A program made the position numbers and the translations under genes. From Didymella arachidicola (taxonomy: Eukaryota > Ascomycota > Dothideomycetes > Pleosporales > Didymellaceae): a stretch of DNA of 64,000 nucleotides. Where the stretch lies: NCBI GenBank assembly GCA_016630955.3, contig CM049989.1, positions 682,001 through 746,000 of the forward strand. Direction: 5' to 3'. Within the stretch, counting starts at the first letter, position 1; each line of letters begins with the position of its first letter. Below, one piece after another: positions 51,895 to 62,671 of the stretch. The notes under the pieces are model-generated. The model saw only the letters and a program-made list of their open reading frames with translations. It searched no databases and was not told the origin of the DNA.

Positions 51895-54800
51895 ATGGCA
51901 AAGCTGTCTCTGTTGCTGGCAATCAGCCAACTTACACTCGTTTACACCCATCCTGCTGGAGACCTCAAGCGACAAGCCATATCTGTATCTACAAACCTCG
52001 AGGCGACCATCAGTTACACTGCGTCCATCGAACCAGTGCAGACTCCAAGTACCATAACTCGCACTCCACTCACAGGGGTTTGTCTTTCTGTCGCCCCGAG
52101 AACAATTACAGCTGACGCATGTTTAGAGCATCCCGACTGCCCTTCCTACAAATGGCGGTATCACCAGAGACCCTGTCAAACCACCCAGCGAGACTAAGAC
52201 TACCGATCCGCTATGCCCGGAGGAGAGCGGTCTCAATCCAGGCCCTACTAAGCCAAACGGTGCACCTTCACGCAATATCTTCTCGCCGTTGCCGTTAGAT
52301 ACTCAAGTACCCGCCCCTTCTATACCGTTTCGAGGAGATCACCCTGTGCAAAAGCAGAACATAATCGATAGCAATGTACCAATTCAGACGAACAAGTTCT
52401 ACGCCAACTTCTTTCTCGGGAGCAGGAGCCAGTCTGTATGGACGCATCCCTACTCCTTGTCGTGGGCACAGGGCCGAGGGAGCACCTATGGCATGGCTAT
52501 CAGTCACACTGAACGTAGCCAATATGCGTTCGGTCCCAATCCCGCTAGTCCGCAATACTTCATATCCCCTATTGGTATTCAGCACATGGCACTGTCCGCG
52601 GCCGAGTTGAGAGAGGGCACAGTCATGAACGTTGACAACCTGAAAGCCTTCTCAGTCTATGCTAATTTCGCTGCGTCGGCCGGAACAAGGACCTTGATGT
52701 CCATACCTGTTGTTCAGGCTATGGGTATGGTCACTGCAGTGTACGACAGCGCTCAACCTGTGCTCACTAGTGGTGTCTTCTTCTCTGAGCTGAAATTCGC
52801 TGGTTCCATCGACGATCGCAATCTTACATACAAGTATAGCGCACTACTCCAGGATCGCTCCCAATGGCTCATATATGTCACACCTCTTCGCGCTGACGGC
52901 GAGCCGCTTATGAACTTGACTGCAGCTGGTACCATCATTGGTCCAAACTCATTTACAGGTCTGGTCCAGGTCACTAAGAACTCAGCTCAAGCGGAAGGCG
53001 AGAAGAGATTCGATGCCAGTGCGGGAACCTATGCGACTGAAGCAACGATCTCTGGCTCGGTCAATGGTGCATCGGGAAGCTACACTCTATCTTGGGTCAA
53101 GCAGGGAATCACCGGTCGGCCCTTGATCATGTATGCTCTGCCGCATCACGTCGAATCTTTCGACCAAGAGACACGAGGGGCCATGACAAGCATCCAGCTT
53201 ATTACAACCACAAAAGGTGCGGCTACAGCAGTCCAAGCTGATAAGTTTACCATGATCGAAGGTGATCTCCCCACAACCATCGGTTTTGCACCTTGGGCCA
53301 AAGCTGCCAATGGTGCTCAAGGCGGCACAGAAAACATCAATCTAGCTGCTTCCGCGCTGCAGCTTGTCAATACCGCAGGCACCGCCGAATTACGACAAGA
53401 CTTCATCTCACAGACCAGTCTGAATAGTATGTACTACTCCGGCAAGGGTCTTGCGAAGTTCGCGGGCATCGTCTACACCATGCAGACGATGGCGGGAAAT
53501 AGCAACCTCGCTGCCGCAGGCTTGGACAAGCTGAAAGATGCCTTCAATGTGTTCGTCAATAACACACAGCCCGAACCGCTTGTATACGATACTGTATGGA
53601 AAGGTGTAGTATCTGGGGCGTCCTACAGGTCACCTACTCGAGACTTAGGTCTGGACTTCGGCAACACCGCTTATAACGATCATCACTTCCATTACGGCTA
53701 CTTTGTATACACTGCCGCAGTAATTGGTCACCTCGATCCCTCTTGGCTCGACGAAGGTACCAACAAGCAGTGGGTTAACACGCTTGTCCGCGACTACGCC
53801 AGTCCAGTGACTGACGACTACTTCCCGTTCTCACGTGCTTTCGACTGGTTCCACGGTCATTCTTGGGCAAAGGGGCTTTTCGAGTCCGGCGACGGCAAGG
53901 ATCAAGAGTCAACTTCGGAAGACACTTTTGCGACCTTTGCGCTCAAGATGTGGGGCAAGATCTCTGGCGACGCCAACATGGAAGCCCGCGGCAACCTGCA
54001 GCTTGCTGTACAGACTCGCAGCGTCAATAACTACTTTTTGTTGAAGTCTAACAACGCAAACCAGCCTGCGCAGTTTCTTTTCAACAAGGTTACTGGTATC
54101 CTTTTCGAGAATAAGTGCGACCATGTCACGTACTTCGGCAGCAACATCGAATATATCCAGGGCATCCACATGATCCCGCTGAATCCCAGCTCCGCATACA
54201 CTCGCCCCAAGGACTTCGTCACAGAAGAATGGAACGCGTACTTCAGTAACGGTCGTGTCGACAAGGTCGCCGGAGGCTGGCGAGGCATCTTGTACGCCAA
54301 TCTAGCACTCATCGATCCGGAGAAAAGTTACAACTACTTCGCAAGCGACAACTTCGACTACGGATCTCTCGACGGTGGTGCGAGTCGCACCTGGTATCTC
54401 GCATATTCTGCGTCCATGCTCAACTTACGTGCCGCGAAGGCCGAGCAGTACAACACACAGTACTACCCGCCACAACAGCAGGTAGAGCAGCAGCAGTCTC
54501 AGCCCTCTCACCAGTCTCAGGAAGCAGAAATTGGCTACAGCGTTCAAGCTCCTGCTCAGTCTACTCAGGTAGCTTCGCAGCCCCAGCCGCCCCAGAAGTC
54601 AGAGCAGCAGCAGCCTCAAGACCATCCTCAGCAACCCGAGCCTCAGCCTCAACCCCAACCCCAACCTCAACCTCAACCTCAACCTCAACCTCAACCTCAA
54701 CCTCAGCCTCAACCTCCGCCTACCCAGGAAGAACAGCCTCAACAGGAACAAGCATCCGAGCAAACACCTTCAGCACAAGAGCAGTCAGCCGAAGCGCCCT

Positions 54801-55123
54801 ACACCGACCCGGCGTCCCAATGGATTGACTACGAGCCAGACGATTCTGAACCGTCTACCGATGTTCCCGCTCAGTTTCAAGACAAGTACTCCGACTGGCG
54901 CAGCTACTTCAACAAATATCGCAACAATGCGCTCAACGGCGACAGACCTAGATGGGGAAACCCCTGGGACGCTCCTTACGCTGGACCGTACAACAGGGCT
55001 GATGGGTCTGGTACTGATGTTGCAACTAACCCAGAAGCTGACGTCAAAGTTGAAGAGCAAGACGAGGGTGAGTGGGAGGATGTGCTTGACTGCGAGGATG
55101 ATGAGGTTGAGCAGCAGGAGTAG
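51895..55123 (+). CDS. GH81 endo-1,3-beta-glucanase with Pro-Gln tail
   Basis: Predicted 1059-aa secreted enzyme that cuts beta-1,3-glucan in the fungal wall (yeast Eng1/Eng2 class, used in cell separation and spore release). Exons 51895..52077 and 52127..55123; a 49-nt intron (GTTTGT, branch CTGAC, acceptor TTTAG) connects PLTG to SIPTALPTNGGITRD. Residues 1-19 form a signal peptide (MAKLSLLLAISQLTLVYTHP). The GH81 domain runs from about residue 110 to 840. It contains NTAYNDHHFHYGYFVY and the catalytic segment DGKDQESTSEDTFA, with E655 and E659 four residues apart as in characterised members. After about residue 843 comes a tail unusual for the family: Gln/Pro/Ser-rich, then a (Pro-Gln) run, then DYEPDDSEPSTDVPAQ, YSDWRSYFNKYRNN and an acidic end. 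Confidence 0.92.
54636..54716 (+). repeat. In-frame CCTCAR/CCCCAA hexanucleotide microsatellite
   Basis: About thirteen consecutive units of CCTCAA, CCCCAA or CCTCAG encode an uninterrupted run of alternating Pro and Gln within the glucanase tail. Because the unit is six bases, gain or loss keeps the frame. Length polymorphism among isolates is expected. Confidence 0.85.
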
Positions 55124-56030
55124 ACTCATGCTTCGAAAGTGCACATGAGTGCTTATGGGATATCCTCAAGAGATGGAAGGAATATTGAGAGAACAAGAGC
55201 CTTCGGCTCCGCTTGGGAGTCGAAATAATTGATGCCGTCCAACTCGGCACGAAGCAACCCTTTACGATTGATGGTAGTGACGACAGCACAATTTTCCCTT
55301 GTATGTAGTGATGACAGGCGGCTCATGGTTGTTTTGGTAGATATATTATTCGTGTAAAGAGATAGTGGAACTGGAGTTATGAGCATTCTTAGCAGCTTCA
55401 GACATTGACTGTGACGCGCACTATCCTCTATCGCGATATATCAAATGCACCAGCAGCGAACAAGACCATACGAGGAAGGAGCTTCACTGCATCAGTAGCT
55501 CGCCACTGCTATAACTCACTCAGTCAAGCAAGAGCGGCCTGTGCCGCTGCTCTAGCAGGCAATGCCCACGTGGCACTCACATCTCTATAGAAGCAGGTCA
55601 AGTGCAAGCCTCAGACCTGCCCAGATGAGCCCCCCAGACAAAGAGTGGCGACTTGCCGTCTGTCACCCACATGGAACCCGAGTAGTCTCAATGCTATCAA
55701 TCGAACAAAGTAAGCCTTGGGGCCTTGGCTATTTTGGTAGTGCGTGGACAATGATCACGCTTCTGCGAGTCTTTGTCTCGACATCGCCGACCGAACGACA
55801 AGGGATGACCACTAATATCGATAGTCAGACACATGTAGATCTGAGAAGTGATTAATATGGCAGTACGAAGATACTTCAGGAGTTTCTCCTTCGTCTACAA
55901 CTACGAGCTTGGGCGAAGCAGGCGTTAGTCGATCATTCGACTTTGTCAACCAATCACTTCGGGCTCACGACTACATTTCATCTCTCTCGGATCCCAAAAA
56001 CTCGACATACTCATCGATAGAGATCTCGAG
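55124..56030. other. Intergenic, nothing recognised
   Basis: 907 bp between the glucanase and the Cys/His-rich protein gene. Only short frames without content. It should contain the terminator of the former and the promoter of the latter. Confidence 0.4.
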
Positions 56031-57143
56031 ATGCCAAAACAGCGTCTTGCAATCCACCCAGCCCCCTTCAAGTCCTCCCACCTCGCAATCCCGCCCTCGC
56101 CATCCTCTCCACTCAGCCCTCTCACACCCGCCTCAGGACCCGAGCCGGGGACAACTTTCACTTCGATAGCCACAACAGATCTCAACATAAGATCTGTACC
56201 CGACACACGATGTGTGCCTGACACTCCCCTCCAGTGGCTATGGACGTGCCACGCCTGCCACTCAGCCTACCCCTTGGGCGCAACCCGGCGCTGTCTAGAT
56301 GACGGACACCACTTCTGCGCAGGAACGACAATCGTAAAAAAGTGGCGTTATGAGAGTCCCAAGAGACGAGTCAAGCGGCATAAAGCATGTATGAGCGAAT
56401 TCGACTATCGAGGCTGGAAGGGCTGGGGACAATGGAAACGGGCTGCACTGCCATCCAAGCCAAATATGGTTCGTGCTACGACAACAGTCGGTAGAAACAA
56501 CATCGAGGGGTCGTATACGCTCAGGAATTGCTGGGCACACTGCGACTACCCCTCTCAATGCCGCTGGGGAAAGAGGGTGGGCATTCACACGCCCACACCC
56601 ACACGAACAACATTCTCCTTTAACAACACCTCAATCAGCACCTCAGTACTCAACACACCCATCGACCTCCCAAGTCTAGATGATTGCTTCGTCACCTCTC
56701 CCCCTCCAGACACCGGGCCAGAAGGCGCACTCGGCCGCGCGCTGGAAGCAGGTGCAAAGCGGCGCGAGAGCCTGGGAAGCGTATCGCCCACCTCACCACT
56801 GAAGATGGAATTCTCACAGACAAGCGCAGTGTTGGACGTCGAAATGGTGGATGCTGAGGATCTTGTAGACGCACCATGCTCCACCTCCTCATCTGCGATG
56901 ATTGATGAGAGCTGTATCGATCCGGTGCTCCTCGCACTGTCTAACAGCGATACTTCGTACAGCCCTCGGAATGCCAGTGCGTCAGCGTCGAGCAGCGAGA
57001 GGTCGAGAACAGTGGAGAATTTGAAGAATGTGTTGGGTTTGTCCAGTCCCAGACCATCGCGGCGCTATATCGAGTTGCTGCCAGTGTCGAGTGCGCAGAG
57101 GAGACTCAGGAGGAGGCACGCAGTGTCCAGGCTGAGTCTGTAG
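56031..57143 (+). CDS. Conserved fungal Cys/His-rich protein, probable zinc binding
   Basis: Predicted 370-aa protein in one exon. Residues about 69-180 form a compact block WLWTCHACHSAYPLGATRRC, DDGHHFC, KRHKACMSEFDYRGWKGWGQ and NCWAHCDYPSQC, with C73, C76, C88, H93-H94, C96, C120, C167, H170, C171 and C177. The spacing CxxC...C...HxxC looks like one or two zinc sites, and the Trp/Gly-rich centre suggests a folded domain. I believe this block is conserved in fungal proteins of unknown function, but I cannot name the family. The first 40 residues are Pro/Ser-rich; residues about 215-340 are acidic and Ser-rich, and the C terminus is strongly basic (RRLRRRHAVSRLSL). This could be a nuclear protein. 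No signal peptide. Confidence 0.7.
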   Translation: MPKQRLAIHPAPFKSSHLAIPPSPSSPLSPLTPASGPEPGTTFTSIATTDLNIRSVPDTRCVPDTPLQWLWTCHACHSAYPLGATRRCLDDGHHFCAGTTIVKKWRYESPKRRVKRHKACMSEFDYRGWKGWGQWKRAALPSKPNMVRATTTVGRNNIEGSYTLRNCWAHCDYPSQCRWGKRVGIHTPTPTRTTFSFNNTSISTSVLNTPIDLPSLDDCFVTSPPPDTGPEGALGRALEAGAKRRESLGSVSPTSPLKMEFSQTSAVLDVEMVDAEDLVDAPCSTSSSAMIDESCIDPVLLALSNSDTSYSPRNASASASSSERSRTVENLKNVLGLSSPRPSRRYIELLPVSSAQRRLRRRHAVSRLSL

Positions 57144-58017
57144 GAGTCGCTCGTCAGGCTGGAAGAATCGGCTGTTGAGAGGTTTTTGCCACGCGAAGGA
57201 GGAGGTTAGAGCCCGAGTGCGTTAAATGTCGTGTGAGTTGCCAAGGGTAGTGTGGTTGTGCTCGCTGGTGTAGTAGGGCCAGAGATAGGCTTTGGATCTT
57301 TACACAATTCAAGGTAGAGCGTGCCTGTTCTTGCACAAGTTGCACGTACACAGATGCCTTGCTGGGCACAATATCTTTTGTGGTTGTTGTCGGATTTCCT
57401 GTAATGTGAGAGACATCCTGCGTGGTTGCACGAAACTTGAGGCGTATGTAGCGAAAGAGAATGGATGATATCTCGTTTCTGTGATCTTGATTGCAGAATC
57501 TATGAATGTGATAGATCGCCCTGGACGCCGTGCAGTATGAGTGATCTATTCTCTAAAATGCCTTGCATGTTTCCAATATGTTGTGTAGTAGCATCGATGG
57601 TGCGTTTTCGGACGACTCCATCTCATTGAATGCGGAGGACGCGATCCTTGCCGAACGGATTCGTGTCTGCAAGTTTTGCCCTCAGCTTCCGACACTGGTG
57701 CTACCCAAATATGAATATGGCTGCAGTAGCTACGGAGACTGCGCCAGCGGATCAGGACGAGGACCCCAGACCGCAACGACAAGCTACGGGCAACAAGGAT
57801 CCACAGCTGCCACCTTTGAAGCCAGTGATCAGTGTCGAAGCGCAGGTCGAGTTCGATAAATCCTTCGACAAGCAGTCCGAAGACCTCCCAAGACCAGAAA
57901 CAGTCAAAGCGGCCACGGTCCCCTTGATGGCAACTTCCTGACCCAGGTGAATGTCCTCTCCAGTACCAAACAAGATCCACCAGCCAGCAGACTCAGACCG
58001 AGTGCTAGTTGGCCAGC
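57144..58017. other. Intergenic between convergent genes
   Basis: 874 bp between two 3' ends. Short overlapping frames in 57546-57980 on both strands have no recognisable content. Nothing else seen. Confidence 0.4.
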
Positions 58018-58991
58018 CTATAGCCAGAGGGCCCAGAACAGAGCGAGGGCAGACGCACCCACCAGCCCGACTGTCTCGGTGCGGCCACCAAGGCCCTTTG
58101 GAATATTATTCGTCGCGACGCCGCCCATGTACCAAGAGCCGATATCCGTGAGCTTTCCGTCCTGGGTGAGCATAGCAGCGTTTGGACCAACGTTCGAAAC
58201 GTCGCTGCGGAAAGCGCCGAAGTAGGAGTAGTGGGTTATGTTTCTGTGCGGCGTTAGCTCTTGTCTAATATTCAACGACCGGGAATGGCGACTTACTCCC
58301 ATCCGTCCATGGAGTTCTTGCTCATGTTGTAAAAATCCTGGGTAGCCTTGAGGTCCTGGTTGGGGAACCCGTACTCGGTGACCCAGACAGTCATATTCGG
58401 GTATGTAGCCATGACCTGACCGATGTGACTTGCCATGCCCTCGAAGTTACCGTACCAATGCACAGGGATGAAGTCGGGCGTGCATCCACCATCGCAAGCG
58501 GTGAAGAAGTTCTGCAGCCATGCCCATCCCGACGAGCCTCCAGTGACAGCCGGAGCACCAAGCTTGACGCCCAGCTTCTTGAGGGGCTCGAGCTCAGCCT
58601 TCCAGCGGGCCGCTGCCAAGTCGACGGGGAGGGCTGAGCCTCCAGTCGAGTGAGTGCCGTCAGGCTCGTTGAATCCGAGGACGTAGCTGATATTTGCGCC
58701 GCCGTCGATTTGGCTCTTCACGCTGTCGTAGAAGGGTGTGCCGGTGTCGCTGTCAGAGGCGCCCCAGAGCATAGGCACGAACTGGATGTTCTTGTTGTTC
58801 TTGTAGGCGTCTGAGGGTTGGGCTTTGTAGTTGTAGTACCATGTCAGGTCGCCCTGCGTCCAAATGGAGTCATCCGAAGGGTACTTGGCAGACGGGACGT
58901 AGCAGAGACCGCGCTTTGGCGATGTTGACTGGGCGGCTGTGAGTGGTGCAAGCATGGCGAGGCCTGCAATGGCGGAGATAGTCGAGCGCAT
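58018..58991 (-). CDS. GH128 beta-1,3-glucanase (Asl1-like), probably GPI-anchored
   Basis: Predicted 306-aa cell-surface glycoside hydrolase. Exons 58297..58991 and 58018..58243; a 53-nt intron (GTAAGT, branch GCTAAC, acceptor CACAG) joins MDGW|ENITHYSYFGAF. Residues 1-20 are a signal peptide (MRSTISAIAGLAMLAPLTAA). The TIM-barrel catalytic residues are E109 in VLGFNEPDG (acid/base) and E206 in WVTEYGFPNQ (nucleophile), with PVHWYGNFEG between them, as in fungal GH128 proteins that act on beta-1,3-glucan. The C terminus is a hydrophobic 17-residue stretch (TVGLVGASALALFWALWL) preceded by small residues, the signature of GPI anchoring to wall or membrane. Length is normal. Confidence 0.9.
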
Positions 58992-60341
58992 GGCTGCGGT
59001 CGTGGAAACGAGAGAATATTACTATTGGTGACTATACACTATGCAGCAGGATAAATGGGCGTAAGGGTCGTGTCGATAGGGTCGACGCATGCAAGAGCAA
59101 GGAAACGAAAGGACGCTGGTCAGGCAACGCAGCAGGAGCAAAGGACACTTAGACAGACTTTTTCAGTCTCCAAGAAGGAAAAAAAGCCAGGGAACAAGAA
59201 CGCGCAGAAGGAGACCGGCACCAGACCCTTATCATCCAAACCTTGGTACCTCGAGCCTCAGGTGCGCCGCCGCGCGCTACTCTGCAGAGCTCTCGGCCCA
59301 AGAGCGTAGCGAGAGGTAGCGGCCCATGTCAATCTCTAGGGAGGAGTCAATCAGAGGAATCGATATCTGTAGGCATGAAATAGTGTTTCCCTAGGCTGTC
59401 TTGAGAGGTGGTGGCGCGCCCGAAATAGGCATTTTGTGAGAGCGCCGCGGGAGATCGTCTTGTTTTGGCGGAACCAGCCAGTCTTGTCAAGTCGTTCCTG
59501 CAGCTGGCGCATCCACTTGCGGTCCAGCTCGGCTGCCGAAAGCGCCATGCCGTGCTCTCAGCTTCAGCCTCATGGCGGTGGAAAGTACCTTGGATCTGGA
59601 TACGGGGTCGCCGGTTCCGAGGCCTGGAGACTCGAACACTTTTGCGTGTTTATTGTGGGGTCGCGATAGCTGAATCTGCCGCTGCTGCGCTCGATAGAAT
59701 GTTGCAGCGCGCTACAGATAAGCAGACTATTGCCCAGCGACCGACTACATCATTGGCAGGGTAGTTGGCAAGGCTTTGCGTTCTCGGCTTGTGTGTTGGC
59801 AAGTGCTCGTGCAGCGGAGGCTGAACGGTGCGACGGTCCAAGGCCTTCGAGAGAGAGGGTCTGGGCGGGCAGCTAGATTCAGGGGTGTCTAAGGCTAGCT
59901 CCCAACACTTCGCTCTTTGTGTAAGAAAGACTTGGCTTCAAAATCGCTGGAGCGTTCGGGGCCTAGCAAAGCTCTCAATCTGGTTGACAGGCGCGGTACT
60001 CCCACATCGACTTCGAGCCGGGAATGTCGAGGTGTTTGTGTATAATAGTATTGTGCCTCTACTCCTTTCTACATACAGAAAATACCTCAGCTACACTGCG
60101 CGCCCCAGGCCGCATCATTGATTACAAATATGCTGGTATCAGAATGTTCATGTCATGGGTCAAGTCACCTGGCAATGTCGCTGTATGTCCAGGGCCTGCC
60201 GACAGAACACCATGTGCGTTGGTATGTCGCCGCTCTAGATGTCAAATATCGACTGATCAGATTCGATCTCGCTCCGCCATGCAAACAAAGGAAACATGTA
60301 CAACCCCCCTGATTTACAACATTTTGGGTATCAATCCTCCT
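58992..60341. other. 1.35-kb intergenic region, promoter side of GH128
   Basis: No gene seen. Short frames on both strands lack content. The segment before 59050 includes the GH128 leader; the right end is the 3' flank of the FLC-like gene. Confidence 0.45.
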
Positions 60342-62671
60342 CTAGTACGCGTAACCGCCCTGGTTCCCTCGTTGAGGTTGCCATGGAGCGTTGTTTGGCT
60401 GAGTAAAGCCAGTTTGTTGGTGACCAAATTCCAGGTCCGGCAGATGTGGCTGTGGGCTTGAAGAGCGACCGCGGTCTTCGCTGAAGCTGAGGTTGTGGCT
60501 GGGTGTCCTGCCAAACGTCGAGGCATCGGCGAGTAGGTGACCTCGATCTTCTTCGAATCGTCGACCGTTGTTGTAAGCGGTGTTCTGCTCGGCGAGCGGT
60601 ACCGCATCATAGCCGGCAGCGCGAGGTCCGAATGGCGACGCAAGAGAAGTGCGCTTGTACTCTTGGGGGTCCATGAGCAGTGAGTTGCGGGCGTCGAGAG
60701 GGGTGAGGTTATCAAGATCACGAGCCTTCTCTGTGGGGTTGTTAGCATGAGCGCATTTATCTTCCAATTATGGACTTACCAGCTTCCTTTCTCTTCTTGC
60801 GGTGAGGGTTCTCCTTGCAGCAGATAATGATAGCGTTGACTGCAATCAAGATGGCCAGAACACCAGACAGGATCGCCTGCACAACGACAAGCACGAGACC
60901 GGTGACGGTCTTGGTTGTCTGCGTCATGCCAAGCTCCTCGACGAAGACCAAGATGCAAACGACTGACAACACACGGACGACCTGGATGACGATGTTGATC
61001 CAGTTACCAGACTTGAGCGAGTAGGGTCGGGCCCATAGCAGGACGCAGAGCAGAAGAGCTTCGACAATGAGCTGACCGGCAGCTTGGGCAAGACCGTGAC
61101 CATCAGCACCAGCAATGACACAACCACGCGCGAAAGCGTAGACGATAGCAGGTACGAAGATCCACCAGTAGTTCCTCTTGTAGTTCTCGTAGAAGATGGA
61201 ATACTTGCGCCAAACTTCCTTGTCGTCGTAGAGGGCCGAGTTGTCGCCTCCCATCTTTTTGTACTTGTGTGCGATGCTCCCAATCTTCCAGGTGAAGAAG
61301 GCCAGAACAGCGGTGAAAGCAGCTAGCGTGATGCCGGCGAGGACCTTCGCAGCCCATGAATCTCCATTCTTGAACTGGTAGACACAGTACAGAGTCCAGA
61401 CACCGTAGAGGAGCAAGATCAAATTGGTTATGGTCTTCGCAAGAATCCACCAGTAACGCTTGCGGAAGCTGGTCAGACGCTTGGGGAATGTCCCGAACAG
61501 GGCCCAGGTTTCGAGAATGACCTTGAGAAGCAGGATACCGACGGTAATGGCGGCGATGACGATCGCGAACCAGAGAAGAACGGTCATGAAAGTGTTGCCG
61601 TTGGGGATTTTGTACTCTTCGACATATCCTTGGATACCCTTGACAGCGTGAACGATCTTGTTCTCCTCGCTTCCGTCCGTGGTGCCGTTGACGTTGGTCG
61701 AGAGTTCGTCACGGGTCCACAAGAGAACGTCGCTGATGCCATCGAAGCTGCGCTTAGTCAAGGTTATGTTCTGATCCACATGGACAAGTGTGGCGTTTGA
61801 CAAGAAATTGACACTGTCGGTCGTCAGGTTGCCTCCAGTCTTCTCGCGGAACCCATCAATGGACGTTTGCATGCCCTCCCAGTAGACGAGACCCGTGCTG
61901 AATGCGAAGTTCTTGGACCAGGATCGGTAGACGCCAGGCACATCGGCGCTCATCATTCCGTTCATAGCCATACCCTGGAACCAGAATACAACGTCACCAA
62001 ACGTAGGGCTCGAGTGGGCAACACCAGCCTGACCAGCACCAGCCAGCGCAGAAAGACCACCGACTGCAAGAGCAGCACCAGCAATTCCCGCCGCAATGTA
62101 CGACACTCCTGATGTCGACAGAGACTTGCCGTTGCTGACCTGTGACGTGATACACGCAAGTTCTGTGCCGCCATCCTTGGCTGTGAGCTGCATGGTCGCT
62201 TGACTGTCAATGTCAGGGATACTGAATGCGATTGCAGGAATCTGAGAGATATATTTTTCGGGAATGCTCTGCTCTCCGGTTGCGCCGAAAGTACCAGCGG
62301 GGACTGTGTCACATTAGCGCGTGTACGACGTCGAAGCCGAGCAGCATACCTGGACACAGCTGGTCGACCTTCATGGATCCTTCGCAGGGGTCGAACGTGT
62401 TGCTGTACAGCTCCTTTCCATACGCGTTCACCTTCAGAGTCGCCATGACCTTCTGCTCCTTTCCGTTGGTGCCTGATACATCAAACTTGATCTTCTTGGT
62501 GGTCCGGTCGAACTGAATGTCAAGCTTGTTGACTGTGATATCCGAGTTGCCGTTCAGACAAGAGCTGTAACCGTCGGTCTTGAGAACGTCGTTGGCAAGT
62601 GCGCCCAGTGGCGCAGAGGCCAGTAGCAGAAATGGCGCGAGCATGCTCGAGTACGAGCTGTGGAACTTCAT
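60342..62671 (-). CDS. TRP-like/flavin carrier (FLC) family membrane protein
   Basis: Predicted 744-aa protein. Exons 62350..62671, 60780..62303 and 60342..60730 (minus); introns of 46 nt (GTATGC...CACAG) and 49 nt (GTAAGT, branch GCTAAC) rejoin LCP|VPAGTFGATGEQ and KEA|EKARDLDNLTPLD. Residues 1-26 are a signal peptide (MKFHSSYSSMLAPFLLLASA). A luminal/extracellular ML-like domain follows, then about nine membrane segments (including GGLSALAGAG, TVLLWFAIVIAAITVGILLL, ITNLILLLYGVWTLYCVYQF), and a cytosolic tail with Ser/Pro-rich content. Yeast Flc1-3 act in FAD import into the ER, wall integrity and calcium signalling; relatives resemble TRP channels. The start at 62671 is chosen because it begins the signal peptide. 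A more upstream in-frame ATG is not required. Confidence 0.9.

Noticed and set aside
54636..54716. Regular short repeats that might suggest a CRISPR array
   Set aside because: Units are contiguous hexanucleotides without spacers, in frame in a eukaryotic gene, coding for Pro-Gln.
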